Source: Coniochaeta sp. PMI_546
Taxonomy: Eukaryota; Ascomycota; Sordariomycetes; Coniochaetales; Coniochaetaceae
Direction: 5' to 3'
Length of the DNA stretch: 64,000 nt
NCBI GenBank assembly: GCA_021432605.1
Contig: MU271149.1
Location: forward strand, 558,001 to 622,000
A program made the position numbers and the translations under genes. The notes under the pieces are model-generated. The model saw only the letters and a program-made list of their open reading frames with translations, did no database searches and had not been told where the DNA came from. Positions 1 to 9,962 of the stretch are shown in pieces. Within the stretch, counting starts at the first letter, position 1, and each line of letters begins with the position of its first letter.

Positions 1-1549
1 CACTGTGTTTGGACAATCGGTAGTGTCCGGACCAGGAATGAGCCTCGTGCGATCGAGCAGCTTGCCACATATCGAGGTTCACCACTTGGATGGTGGGTGC
101 TAACACCCCCTGCTTGCATGTTGGGGGTGACCCAAGAAACAAGCCTCCCGCACGAACCTATCTGCAAGGAGCTTCCAAGTCAGGCGACCAAATAACATCA
201 TGCCCAGCGCACGCTGGATGTCCGTCAGAGCTTCCCCTCGGTGCTCGGTATTGCCGACAAGATGCCTTGTAATAGCATGTGGCTCGATGATGCGAGCTCT
301 CGTGAAGACAGAGGATCGCATCTTGGGAAGTCAATCTTCGTTGGGTCTGGATCGGCACCGGCTTGCCTTGTAAGCTAGAACGGCCACCTCCGGATATCTT
401 GGCTGTGCTTTGGCAAGGTTGGCAATGAGTTGCCTGTTTTAACCATTGGCCTCTTGACTGCCACGACGACAGTGAAGTATGCTGACAGACTCGCCAAGCT
501 GGCACTCTGGTGCGTCCAGTGGCCTGTTCATCCCATCAGTGCAGCTCAAAAATGCCTTCTGCGTGATCTTCTTGTCCGAGAATTACCAATGGATGGACGT
601 GAGGCGTGTGTAATATACTTTAAGGTACTTTGTATCAGATAGCGTGCTGACAGGATCACTGTCAAACTTCCAACATCTATCCTTCTCTGAAGGCGAGAGC
701 AGAGACTCTTGGGCTGGGAAGGGGCAAAGTGGTTTCCTATGCCCAGACCCTCAATCCCGACATTCTCCTGAATGCCCCATGTCTGCTCTCGTCCAGCTCG
801 TCTTTTTTGCTTCTTTGCACCTAATCATACACGCAAGCAGGGGTTGAAAAACAAAATTGCCCCTATTTGATACTAACGAACGAGTTTTCGACCAACGATC
901 TGCTGCTTACCACCACTCCAGAGACACCCTATGCAAGGAAATCTCATCATGAAGCATGTCAGTTATGCCCCGTGGTTCCCAGTACCTCAAGAGATCACAA
1001 ATTAGCATCGAAAGCGGCCCATCGAGGCACTGAACTGGATACTGATCCACAAGAAAGTCGCGAGTTTCACGGAGACTGGTCCAGATACCACGGTGCTTCC
1101 AGACGCACAGTGACTCAGATAGTCTGCGGGCCAGATACCTAGCAAAGAAACCGGTGATATATGAAGACGGCGAGCTCTATGCCAAAGATCACAACAGTCG
1201 TGACGACAAATGTACGACGCATCATCTAATCCTCCATCACCTCAGCTGCGTACGCTGTGTGAAGAACTTTAAGTGGTACCTAGAACGAGCCTCGAACAAC
1301 CCAGGACAGGATGTCGAGGGGATCAAAAGATACTAGAATATGAGTGTCTCGATTTCCAATCAAGTATACCCATTCTAAGACCCAGTGCATTATACGTTGT
1401 CCGGACGGTGATGTAACGTCAAACGAAGAAGAAGTGGCAACAAGACTTTAGGTCGCCTTCTTCTGCTCTTCAAGGCACCATTGTGAGGCGACAGTACGCC
1501 ACATCCTGCGATGCTCTTCCTATTCTTGTCTGTCATAGTACAGTAATAC
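1..1549. other. Non-coding interval, nothing recognised
   Basis: No open frame here has a convincing length, start, splice pattern or family signature. The longest frames are about 90 to 115 codons and overlap on opposite strands, as chance frames do. No tRNA, terminal repeats or tandem array were seen. The right part presumably holds the 3' end of the leftward gene that stops at 1550. Confidence 0.5.
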
Positions 1550-2660
1550 TCAAAAGTAGTAGCGCGGCAAGAGTCGAAGCAGCCCTTCCGACATGGTAAT
1601 ATTCGCTTCTCGCCTCAAAATTCGTTCGCCGACATCGATGGCTTCTGTGCACTCTTCTAACAGATGCCTGTTCGCATCCTTGTCGAGCGGGAGGGTGCAT
1701 ATTAGCAGGGGTGGAGCAACACGGGGGTGGTTCGGGTGAACATACCTTCTCTGCTTGACAGCGGTTCATGAAGTCGACGAAAGAAGTCATGACCAAGTCG
1801 CGCTCCTCTTCCGTCATGAACCGTCCAGACCTTGCTGGTTTTTCGTCTGCTTCTTCTTCGTCATTCATGTTGCGAGGGGCTCGGCCTTCGCCGGCGCCAA
1901 TCTCCGCAACTTCCTCAGCACCAGCAATCTCAGCAATTTCCCCCACGGGTTCAATCTCGACGGACGTCATGATTATCGTCAAACCTCCCTGATCGGCATG
2001 CTCCTCTATCAAGGCAACCCCTTCCAGCTCCGGTGGTGTAGCGAGCGGTTGGCTGAGGACTGCAACACAAGCGGACGATAGTGCCCTCGCCGCATCCTGA
2101 CCGAACGTGCATTCAAGTCAGACGATTCACTGCAAACAAACCTCAGGATCGAGAACGGCAGCGAGACTCACCTGCTCCTTCAGGCATTCCTGTCGAAACG
2201 TCACATACCTGCTCCAGAAATCCCCCGAAGCCTTGAGATGGTCTAGCCGGAGCCGCTCGTCGTCGACATGGCGAGACGCAAACGTCGGTGCCAGGGTGAC
2301 AAAAGCGGGTATGCCGAGGATAACTGCAACGAGGATGCTTATGAAGTCCAGCCTTCTCAAAAAAGCAAAGCGGGACGATGCGCCTGATACATTGTTGGCT
2401 GCAACCTCTGGGACGGCATCGGCCACTGTACTTGCGTCAACTTGTACCTTGGGGTTTGCAGGACGGCCATCTCGCCCGTTCTTGGGGAGAGCAGTGCTTC
2501 TTCCACTTGATGACTCCTTAGGTAACGATCTACTGCTGGGGCCCTTGTTCGCCGTCCCCATGCTCGCGAGGGGAATGGACGGCGAGGCGGCGGGCCGGGG
2601 TTTCCGTCCCTGTTGGGTACGGACGACTGAGGATGACTTCAGGTGGTCTGCGGATGACAT
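1550..2660 (-). CDS. Orphan single-pass membrane protein, three exons (322 aa)
   Basis: Exons are 2660-2172, 2096-1746 and 1678-1550. The introns are 75 and 67 bases, with donors GTGAGT and GTATGT, and both joins are phase 0. The protein has a basic, Ser/Pro-rich N-terminus of about 95 residues. One hydrophobic segment follows (about 106-128, containing LVAVILGIPAF), preceded by FLRR. The rest is charged and probably helical, with an acidic stretch around residues 205-245 (DEEEADEK) and a C-terminus ending RYYF. The LRR-rich N side suggests the N-terminus stays in the cytosol or matrix, but the topology is inferred. I recognise no domain and give no function. The last exon lies in a different frame from the one that runs past its donor, so the join rests on the clean splice sites. 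The neighbour, xylitol dehydrogenase, is on the same strand 436 bases away and suggests nothing about its role. Confidence 0.7.
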
Positions 2661-3096
2661 TTGAAGATGGTGTTACCAAGAGTATTAACAAAGATTGTAT
2701 GTCGGGATGAACCACAATCACTTCATGAGTTCATTCAGCTGAACGTGAGGCTGAAGAGGAGGAGACCACGCGTCACGTGGGGGCTGGCTGCCTCCCCCAA
2801 CAGTGCTAGCCGCGTCGACGGCGTGCATGGAAGACACCATCCATTCGCCAGGTGCGCCAGCGGCGGCACACCCTTAGCCTCGAAGGGGCCAGAGATGGGA
2901 TCTCACAAAGTGACAATCCTCTTCGATCATCAGTACAGAAACAAAAAGTTCTCAAATTTAGGCAAGTCGATCCTATTGGCGCCATACATACATATTACTG
3001 ACCAGATTGGAAGTATCCAGCCGACATCAACACCATGCCAAGACATCTCGACAAAACCCCCCTGCCAAGCAAAATTCACCCACCTCTACCACCACC
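2661..3096. other. Short intergenic spacer
   Basis: This is the promoter side of the orphan membrane gene and the 3' side of xylitol dehydrogenase. A palindromic CACGTG hexamer lies at 2774-2779, about 115 bases upstream of the membrane protein start. Such E-boxes bind bHLH factors in fungi, but a single hexamer is weak evidence. Nothing else was seen. Confidence 0.4.
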
Positions 3097-4240
3097 CTAC
3101 TCGACCTTCTCATTCGGCCCCGCAATCAAGATCTTGATAACCTGCCCCTCCTTGACCTTCTTAAACGCCTCCTCCGCCTTGTCAAACGGCACCACCGTGG
3201 TGATCAGCTTCTTGACATCCACCTTCCCGCCCGCCACGAGCTCGATAGCAAGCTTATAATCCCCGCTCCCGTACCTAAACGACCCCCTCGCCGTAACCTC
3301 CTTGATGCACAGCGCCATGATCGGGAACGTGATGTCCGCCCTCCCCATGCCGCCCTGGACATACGTGCCCCCGACCCGCACCACGTGCAGGCTGGTCTGG
3401 ATGCTCGGCTCCGCCCCGGAGGCATCGATGACCGCGTCCGCGCCGTGGGGGAGTCCGCACTCCTCCTTCAGGCTCGCCGCGTTCTCCTCCGCCGACACCC
3501 GCTTGGACATGTAGACGTGGGTCGACCCGAACTCCCTCGCGAAGTCGAGCTTGGACTGCACGATGTCCACCGACACCACCTTGCTTGCGCCGTAGGCCTT
3601 CGCGACGGCGGCGCAGAGGAGCCCCACTGGACCCGCCCCCATGACGACCACGGACTGGCCGGGCTGGATCCTTGCCTGCTTGGTGATGTGCACCGCCACG
3701 GCGAGGGGCTCGATCAGCGCGCCCTCCTGCAGGCTGACGTTGTCGGGCAGCTTGTAGCAGAAGTCGTCGGGCGCGGCCCAGAACCCGGTCAGGGTTCCGT
3801 CGTAGGGCGGGGTGGCGGCGAAGCGCATCTCGGGGCAGAGGTTGTAGTGGCCCCCCATGCAGGCCTCGCAGCGGCGGCACGGGTAGCCCGGCTCGAGGGC
3901 CACGCGGTCGCCCTCCTTGAGCGAGGTGACGGCCGAGCCGACCTTGACGACGGTGCCGGCCGACTCGTGGCCGAGAACCATGGGGTCTTTGACGACGAAG
4001 TGCCCGATGGCGCCGTGGTCGTAGTAGTGCACGTCTGACCCGCAGATGCCGGTGTAGTTTACTGCTACCAGGACGTCGTGGGGTGATTCCACCTGCGGTA
4101 CCGGGCGCTCGGAGAAGGTGACATCGTGGACTTTGTTGAGGATGAAGGAGAGGTTCTACGGGAGGGGGTCCGTTTGTCAGTTGTGGGCTGTGACTTGAGA
4201 CAGAGTAGGTGGGTGGACTTACAGACTTGCCCTCCGCCAT
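3097..4240 (-). CDS. xdhA: D-xylulose reductase / xylitol dehydrogenase (358 aa)
   Basis: This zinc-dependent medium-chain dehydrogenase oxidises xylitol to D-xylulose with NAD+ in the cytosolic D-xylose and L-arabinose pathway. Exons are 4240-4223 (only six codons, MAEGKS) and 4155-3097, joined in phase 0 across a 67-base intron. The catalytic zinc ligands are C44 (in [10 protein letters not shown]), H69 and E70 (GHE). The structural zinc cysteines are C99, C102, C105 and C113. The Rossmann glycine motif GAGPVG is at 179-184, and D203 (SVDIVQSK) after the second strand fits NAD+ rather than NADP+ preference. The length matches fungal Xdh, and the conserved block EPGYPCRRC and the end [13 protein letters not shown] are Xdh-like. 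L-arabinitol 4-dehydrogenase is the nearest alternative, but the N-terminus and motif set fit Xdh better. The next gene on the same strand is a beta-mannosidase, another plant-polysaccharide enzyme. Confidence 0.93.
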
Positions 4241-5781
4241 GGCTGCTTGTGGTTTGGGTCTTCGGGAGAATGTGAGAGAGAAGGTGTTCTGTGACTGTTC
4301 GTAGAAGCACTGGCTCTGGACGCGTCGGGCTCGTGGAGATGATACGTTTAAGCTCACAGGAAAGAGACGTGAGCAGTTTAAGGGAGTTGGGACAGTGGGT
4401 AGGTCAGTTACTTGGAGGTAAAAGAAGAAGGAAAGAGAATTGGTATTAATACGAGACCGACAGAAGCTATGGAAGCGCTTGCTTCTTCAAGGTTGGTGCT
4501 TCTTTTCTCGCCGTTTCTCGGACACAACTAGGTCACACCTCGTGCTGTAGTAGGGCCAAGGGAGGTTAAAGGGGGCGGGAGTTATGTTGCTCCTTCTAGA
4601 CTACTCGTCATGATCCACGGTGCCCCCCCTCTCGAGGAGAATTCCACGGTCGTAGGAGGAGTTGTGGTTCTTCAATGCGGGGGAGCTCAGCAACTTGTGC
4701 CCCTCGTTGGAGAAGCCGCCGGCGGCGCCCCAAAATCTCAAATTGTATGACAGGCAGTGCGCCATGAGGAGGGATGACATGCTGGTCCAAGGAGCTTCCC
4801 TGTCATCGATACTGCCACCAGACCCCCACCACGACGTTCCGGCGAATGAACCGGCACCTGAACGAAGAGTTCTAACCCCATCACGTCGTAGTTGGTGAGC
4901 TCGGTGGTCCAGGTCCACGAGATTCTCCCGAGTTGCATGGCTTGGCAGCAGGTACTAGAGCGAGTCTACTGTGTAAGCTTGCGGGCACTTGGAGAGCTTT
5001 TGCACGCTTGCGACTTTATCCAAGCGATTTACCCGCTCCAATCAGAAAAGGTATCCAGGTGTACCGGTATCCGCTTGTGGCTAACCACCACTCCATCCAA
5101 CGTCTATCTCTTGGTGATGGAGTTCATCAGCTGAGCTAGATGTCGAATTAACCGCGAGATTATGAGAATTCAGAAGAATGTCGGTGAAGGGGGCAAAGAA
5201 AAAAAGACTCGAGTACATGTGATCCGCTGAGTTTTTCTCTCCGGATGAAATAGATTGGGGGTTCTACGACGATTTGGATGGAAGGGAAGGCAAAACAAAC
5301 TCGGGTGTAAGAGGAGACCACGAACACATAGCAACCGAGTCGCAAGCAGTAGAAACTGCATAATGCGGTGGAAATAAAGTGAAGCAAGCAGCAGCTGGAG
5401 ATAAACTAGTATGCCGCGGAGGATCCCTGCCAACTATAGAGGAACAGGGACAGGTCGGAGAAGGGCAGGCAGCTTGGTTTATATGTGATTTCTCTGCCAG
5501 ATCCAATATAATTCCTGCCTGCACCATGTTACCGGCAAAGCGTCGTATTGCATACCAGCTGCAAAGTTGCGGGCAGGAAGTGGTGATGCACTGTAGCCGC
5601 GGGCAGCTCTCCGGCAGACAAGGATAATAAGCACACAATCCTCAATTCGTGCTCTTTTCCACTTAGACCCTAGACAGGGCCGCCAAAGCCTTAGTTCTTG
5701 TGTACTAGATGGAAGTAAATCTATTGGTTCTCTGTTCCTGTAAATCTGACCGTTGACCATTGATCCGGACCCCGTGTGACT
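4241..5781. other. Intergenic interval upstream of xylitol dehydrogenase
   Basis: No gene was recognised among the short overlapping frames. The left end is the promoter of the leftward xylitol dehydrogenase and includes a TATTAATA palindrome at 4444-4451, about 200 bases before the start codon. The right end is the 3' side of the beta-mannosidase. One GGCTAA hexamer is described separately. Confidence 0.5.
5079..5084 (+). promoter_or_regulatory. GGCTAA hexamer, possible XlnR/XYR1 site
   Basis: GGCTAA is the core site of the XlnR/XYR1 regulators of xylan and xylose genes in filamentous fungi. This copy lies about 840 bases upstream of the xylitol dehydrogenase start, in reverse orientation to that gene. 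A hexamer occurs by chance roughly every 2 kb over both strands, so the call rests on context alone. Confidence 0.15.
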
Positions 5782-8385
5782 CTAGTTCAGCATACCTAGA
5801 TATCTAGTATCGAGCTTCGAGTCCTTAGTCGCACCCGTCACCCCTATCCTAACGACCTCGCCCGGGACAACGTCCACCAGGTTATCATCAAACTTGATGT
5901 TGTCATCCTCAGTCTCGACCACGACTCCCTTCACCGGGACTTCGGCGCTGATCTCGACCGCCGTCCCATCCTCCGCGAGCACAGCCTTAAGCTCCCTCGG
6001 CTTCTGGAGGTGCAGGTACTTCAGCGGCTCAGGCCAGTTGACGTAGCGCGCGATCTGCCTGCCGTCTTGGACGAGATACGCCGCTACAACAGTCCGCCCT
6101 TCCTCGCCAGCCTTCTTCACCGGCACGTCGATGGCCGCGATCTCGGTGGACCGGTTCTCGGGCAGCGCCAGCCTCTCCGAGACTGTGCCGGAGTACGTCT
6201 CCTTGCCCGTCTCGACGTCCCAGGCCTTGACGACGCAGTCGATAGTCAGGTCCTCCAGCGTCAGGTTACTGCCCCAGATCTCGATCTGCGTCTTGACGTC
6301 GATATTCACCCTCGTGTACTTGTCCTTCGGGTGGCGGTGCTCCCGCCTTGTGATGCCGATACTGACAGGCGCCATCTCGCGCTTGACGGTAAAGTAGGCC
6401 ATCTTCGGCCGCAGGTAGTAGTCCACGATCGACCACGATGTGACCGGCCAGCAGTCGTTGATTTGCCACACCAGTGCACCGCCGCAGTACTCCCGTCCTG
6501 GTCCCTTCCACTGCCTCTTCCACAGCCGGTACGCACTGGCCAGGCACTCGGCCTGCATGAGCTGAGTTGAGTAGACGAACTGCTCGAGCGGATCGGGGCC
6601 GTAGCGCATGTTCTCCACAAGATAGAGCGCAATTCTCCGTTCGTGGCCGTCTGCTTTGTTGTGGAAGTCGATGGTCGAGCTCTGGGCGTACCGGTCCGGG
6701 TCGTCCTTGCCCAAGGGTAGAAATGCGTCGATCGTCTTGACGTTAGGGAATGCCTCCATGCCGAACTCGCTTACGAATCTTCCTACGAGCTTGTCGAAGT
6801 TCTGGTATTTCTCTTGGGTGCCGTGCCAGACATTCCACTGGTGAATGTCACCGACCGTGGGGTCATGCGTGTCTCTCCCGGCGCCCCAGGGGCTACCAAA
6901 GTGGTAGTAGGTGTCTGGTATCAGCTCCTGGCACGCATCTGCCAGTACTTTCTCGTAGATATAGCGCGCAGGGAAGTCGGTCTTGAGCCAAGACTCGGCG
7001 TCTTTGTTCTCGAAGTCATACGTCAGGCTTTCACTTTCCTGGTACTGGTAGTCCTCGTTGTTTCCGGCCCAGATGACGATGGATGGGTGATGTCGCAGTA
7101 ACTTGACGTTCTCCTCTGCCTCCCGTTTGATAGACTTTAACAGCTCCGGCCAGGCAGGATAGTTGCCACAGCCGAACATGAAGTCTTGCCAGACCAAGAT
7201 CCCCAGCTCGTCACACGCGTCGTAGAAGGCCTGTTCCTCGTAGATGCCGCCACCCCAGACGCGGATCATGAACTGGTTACCGTCTGCTACAAGTTTAACC
7301 CATTCACGGTAGCGCTCTGGTGTTATGCGCGGGATGAAGTTGTCAGCCGGAATCCAGTCGCTGCCGCCGCAGTAGAGCGGGATGTTGTTCACTTCGAAGA
7401 AGAAGGATGTGCCCGGCTGGTCCTTCAGTGGCCTCTGGACGAGCTCAGCCTTCCTTAATCCGATCTTCTTGGATAAACTGTCAATCTCGGTGTCGCCGTC
7501 TAGGAGCGTCGCTTTGACCTGGTATAGAGGCTGCTTGCCGTATCGGACAGGATACCATAGCGAAGGATTGCTGATGTGGAAGGAGACTTGTGTGTCCCCA
7601 CTGGCGTCGACCGTCTCCGAGGCAACTGGCTTGCCGTCCAAGTCGATATCAAATCGTATCTTGCCCGGCTTGCCTTCCACCGAGGCATGAGCGACTACAT
7701 CGGCAGTCTTCAACGATTTCTCGACACTTATATTGAAGTACAGATCCGAGATCCGAGATTCATAGATTTCGAGATTGATTGGCCTCCAAGGACCGCATGT
7801 GAGGAGAGCCGGACCCCAATCCCATCCCTTGTAACAAAGTCAGCCTTCTTGCCGTGCTCTCGTGTGTCGTGGTCAACCTACCCAGTGATACTGTGCTTTT
7901 CGAACTGCCAATCTCGAGCTGTCGCCGTTCCAGCATCCCCACTTGTGGTCGGGGTGCTGTTCGACGAGCTTCCAGCCCTTCAGGTAAGCACTGTCAAAGG
8001 TAATGACGAGCTCGTTCTCCTCCTTTAAGGCCGATGTAACATCCACTCTCTCCGGGGTGAACATATTGTCGGTTTCAAGAATGGTCGAGCCGTTAAGGAC
8101 CACCGTGGCAAAGGTGTCTAGACCATCGAAGGCAAGGACAGCCTTCGCGCCCTCTGGTATAGTGCCGGCTGAGAACGAGGTTCTGTAGACCCATTGCGCC
8201 TCACCTATCCATTGTACATCGAGCTCGTTCTTGCCAATGAAGGGATCTGGAATGAGACCGTGGTGTAGAAGGTCGAGGTGGACGTTTGTGGGAAATTGAC
8301 CGACGGGAAGAAACTTGCTGTCGTCTTTGTCGCCCTGTCTGAACTCCCAGTTCTTGTCGACTGCAATCACCGTACGAGGTGTCAT
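5782..8385 (-). CDS. mndB: Beta-mannosidase B, GH2 family, intracellular (849 aa)
   Basis: This glycoside hydrolase family 2 enzyme releases mannose from the non-reducing ends of mannobiose and manno-oligosaccharides. Exons are 8385-7882 and 7827-5782. The 54-base intron joins QYHW to GWDWGP, and that join restores a motif typical of the family. The N-terminal sugar-binding domain covers about residues 1-200. The TIM-barrel domain carries the acid/base E426 (WAGNNED) and the nucleophile E522 (VSEFGME). WQINDCWPVTSWSIVDY follows, then a C-terminal beta domain to about 849. No signal peptide is present: the N-terminus is MTPRTVIAVDKNWEF. This fits the B-type fungal beta-mannosidases, which lack one, and not the secreted A-type, so it probably acts on imported oligosaccharides. 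The length matches mndB-type enzymes. The start is the only sensible ATG before the first conserved residues. Confidence 0.93.
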
Positions 8386-8490
8386 AGTTAGGTATGTCGA
8401 GTAGAGTGGTCTCACAGAGTGTGAGGTGGATGGGTTGAAGAGAGAGAGTGAGGGGCAGAAGTGAAGGTATCACGAAGTGGGGTAAGACAG

Positions 8491-8496
8491 CTTATA
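8491..8496 (-). promoter_or_regulatory. TATA-like box of the beta-mannosidase gene
   Basis: TATAAG on the minus strand lies about 106 bases upstream of the beta-mannosidase start codon, a plausible distance for a fungal TATA element. Only position and match support it. Confidence 0.3.
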
Positions 8497-8622
8497 GGCA
8501 GGTGTATAAGTCGATCCTGCCCTTCTACGAGGAGTGAAGCAACCAGAAGAGACGGGATCGAGGAGGTGTCACGATTTTGTTTCTCCGTGTTCGAAATAGT
8601 ACTGACCCGGACTCCAACAGAC

Positions 8623-8628
8623 TTAGCC
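8623..8628 (-). promoter_or_regulatory. GGCTAA hexamer in the beta-mannosidase promoter
   Basis: GGCTAA reads in the sense orientation about 240 bases upstream of the beta-mannosidase start. It matches the XlnR/XYR1 core used by hemicellulase genes. It is a single unverified hexamer, somewhat better placed than the copy near xylitol dehydrogenase. Confidence 0.22.
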
Positions 8629-9962
8629 GGGCAACGTCTGGTCTTAAATGCTCAGCCCAAGCTTCCAGATCTACCAATCCGGGTTGTACATCGGGTCACA
8701 AATCTACCAAGCGCTTCATCACCAGCAGCTCACCGTCTCCTGCAGCGAGTCCTGGGCGGGAGAAGCAGCGCCGAAATGACGAATGGTAATGGCGAGGCCC
8801 GGGGAGCTGCCTTGGAGCACCCCCACTGCGGGTATGACGCTTGTGTCAAGGGTAGCTCCCAAGGTGCCAGTGACACGAGATGGAGATGCATCCGTTTCCT
8901 GCCACTCGGGATTCAGGCCGGTCCCTTGGTTCTGCCGAGGAACAGCCACAAGGCCCGGTATCACCGTTGCTAGCTTTTGGGGGGAGGCTTTGGCAGCGCT
9001 TCTTGTTGTTAATTTGAAGTTTTCCTGTCTCTTGATCACACTATTCTTCGAATTTGGTTGACAAAGCCAAAGCATTGATGGGACCTTGAGTGCCCGTATA
9101 CATTTGTACCTGGATCTTCAAGTATAGGTATGCCACCGTTGCATCGGACCAGTTCATGTCAAGCTCAAAGACTGCGACGTAGCCATCCAGCCGCAGCCCG
9201 CGCATATCTCCGTAGCGCCAGTGGAGTCCCTGATGCGCGGAGCGTCGACCTCCGCGCCTCTCCTTCAGGCTAAAGTACGTGGATCCCACCCTGCGGCTAC
9301 TCGTAGCTACATGGAGGGAGGTGCCTTGACAGCCTCAACCTCAACGACTGACACTGACATCGAGAGTGCCTCATGCCGGACACTGGGCTTTCTTTCGGTC
9401 CTTTGGCGTGCACTTCGGTTCAAGTTCGGCTCGGAAAAGACTAACGGTCATATCGAGGACGCCGCTACGTCCTCCATCAGGAAGGAGACTCCGGGGGTGC
9501 TTGCTTGGCTCTGATATTGTTTCTATCCAGGTCGGAAGACTGTCTTTGCCAGATAAGAGATCGTGTCGTGTCGTGTCGAGGCTGTCTACATGGTGAAAGT
9601 ATCCTGCCGGCGGAACACGTTGGCGACTTGGAAAGTGTACGGGGAAGTCGAGTAGGTGAGCTTTAGCTCCACGAACTTGTTTTTCATCTGGTCTCCTGAC
9701 ATGCATCGTAGCTTTCGGGTCTACTTCATCTGTCGATGATATATCGTTGGTAGACGAGTAGATTGAACTGTACGAGACAGAGTACTTTGTTAGGTATAGG
9801 GTAGCTACCTTAATTCGACACTGGCCGGCCGGGCCCCACTTCTCCGTAGCTTTGGTGGGGCCGGACCCCGAACTTCCAAAATATTTTTTCTTAGGTATGG
9901 TGAAGAAAAACGTACTGTTACTGTTGGTATGAGGATCACGGGCACTGCAACTCGCCAACACC

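Larger units (their letters stand above)
8386..9962. other. Divergent promoter interval between beta-mannosidase and Rok1
   Basis: There is no credible coding frame. The left end carries promoter-like signals for the leftward beta-mannosidase, listed separately. A short GTGTC/GTCGT tandem lies around 9561-9578. Next to Rok1 there is an AAAATATTTTTT run (9878-9889), resembling the A/T-rich RRPE element of ribosome-biogenesis genes in yeasts. It is too simple to call as a site. Confidence 0.45.

Noticed and set aside
3007-4038. 343-codon plus-strand frame opposite xylitol dehydrogenase
   Set aside because: It is the antisense shadow of a GC-rich conserved gene: low-complexity Arg/Leu/Gly composition and no family motif.
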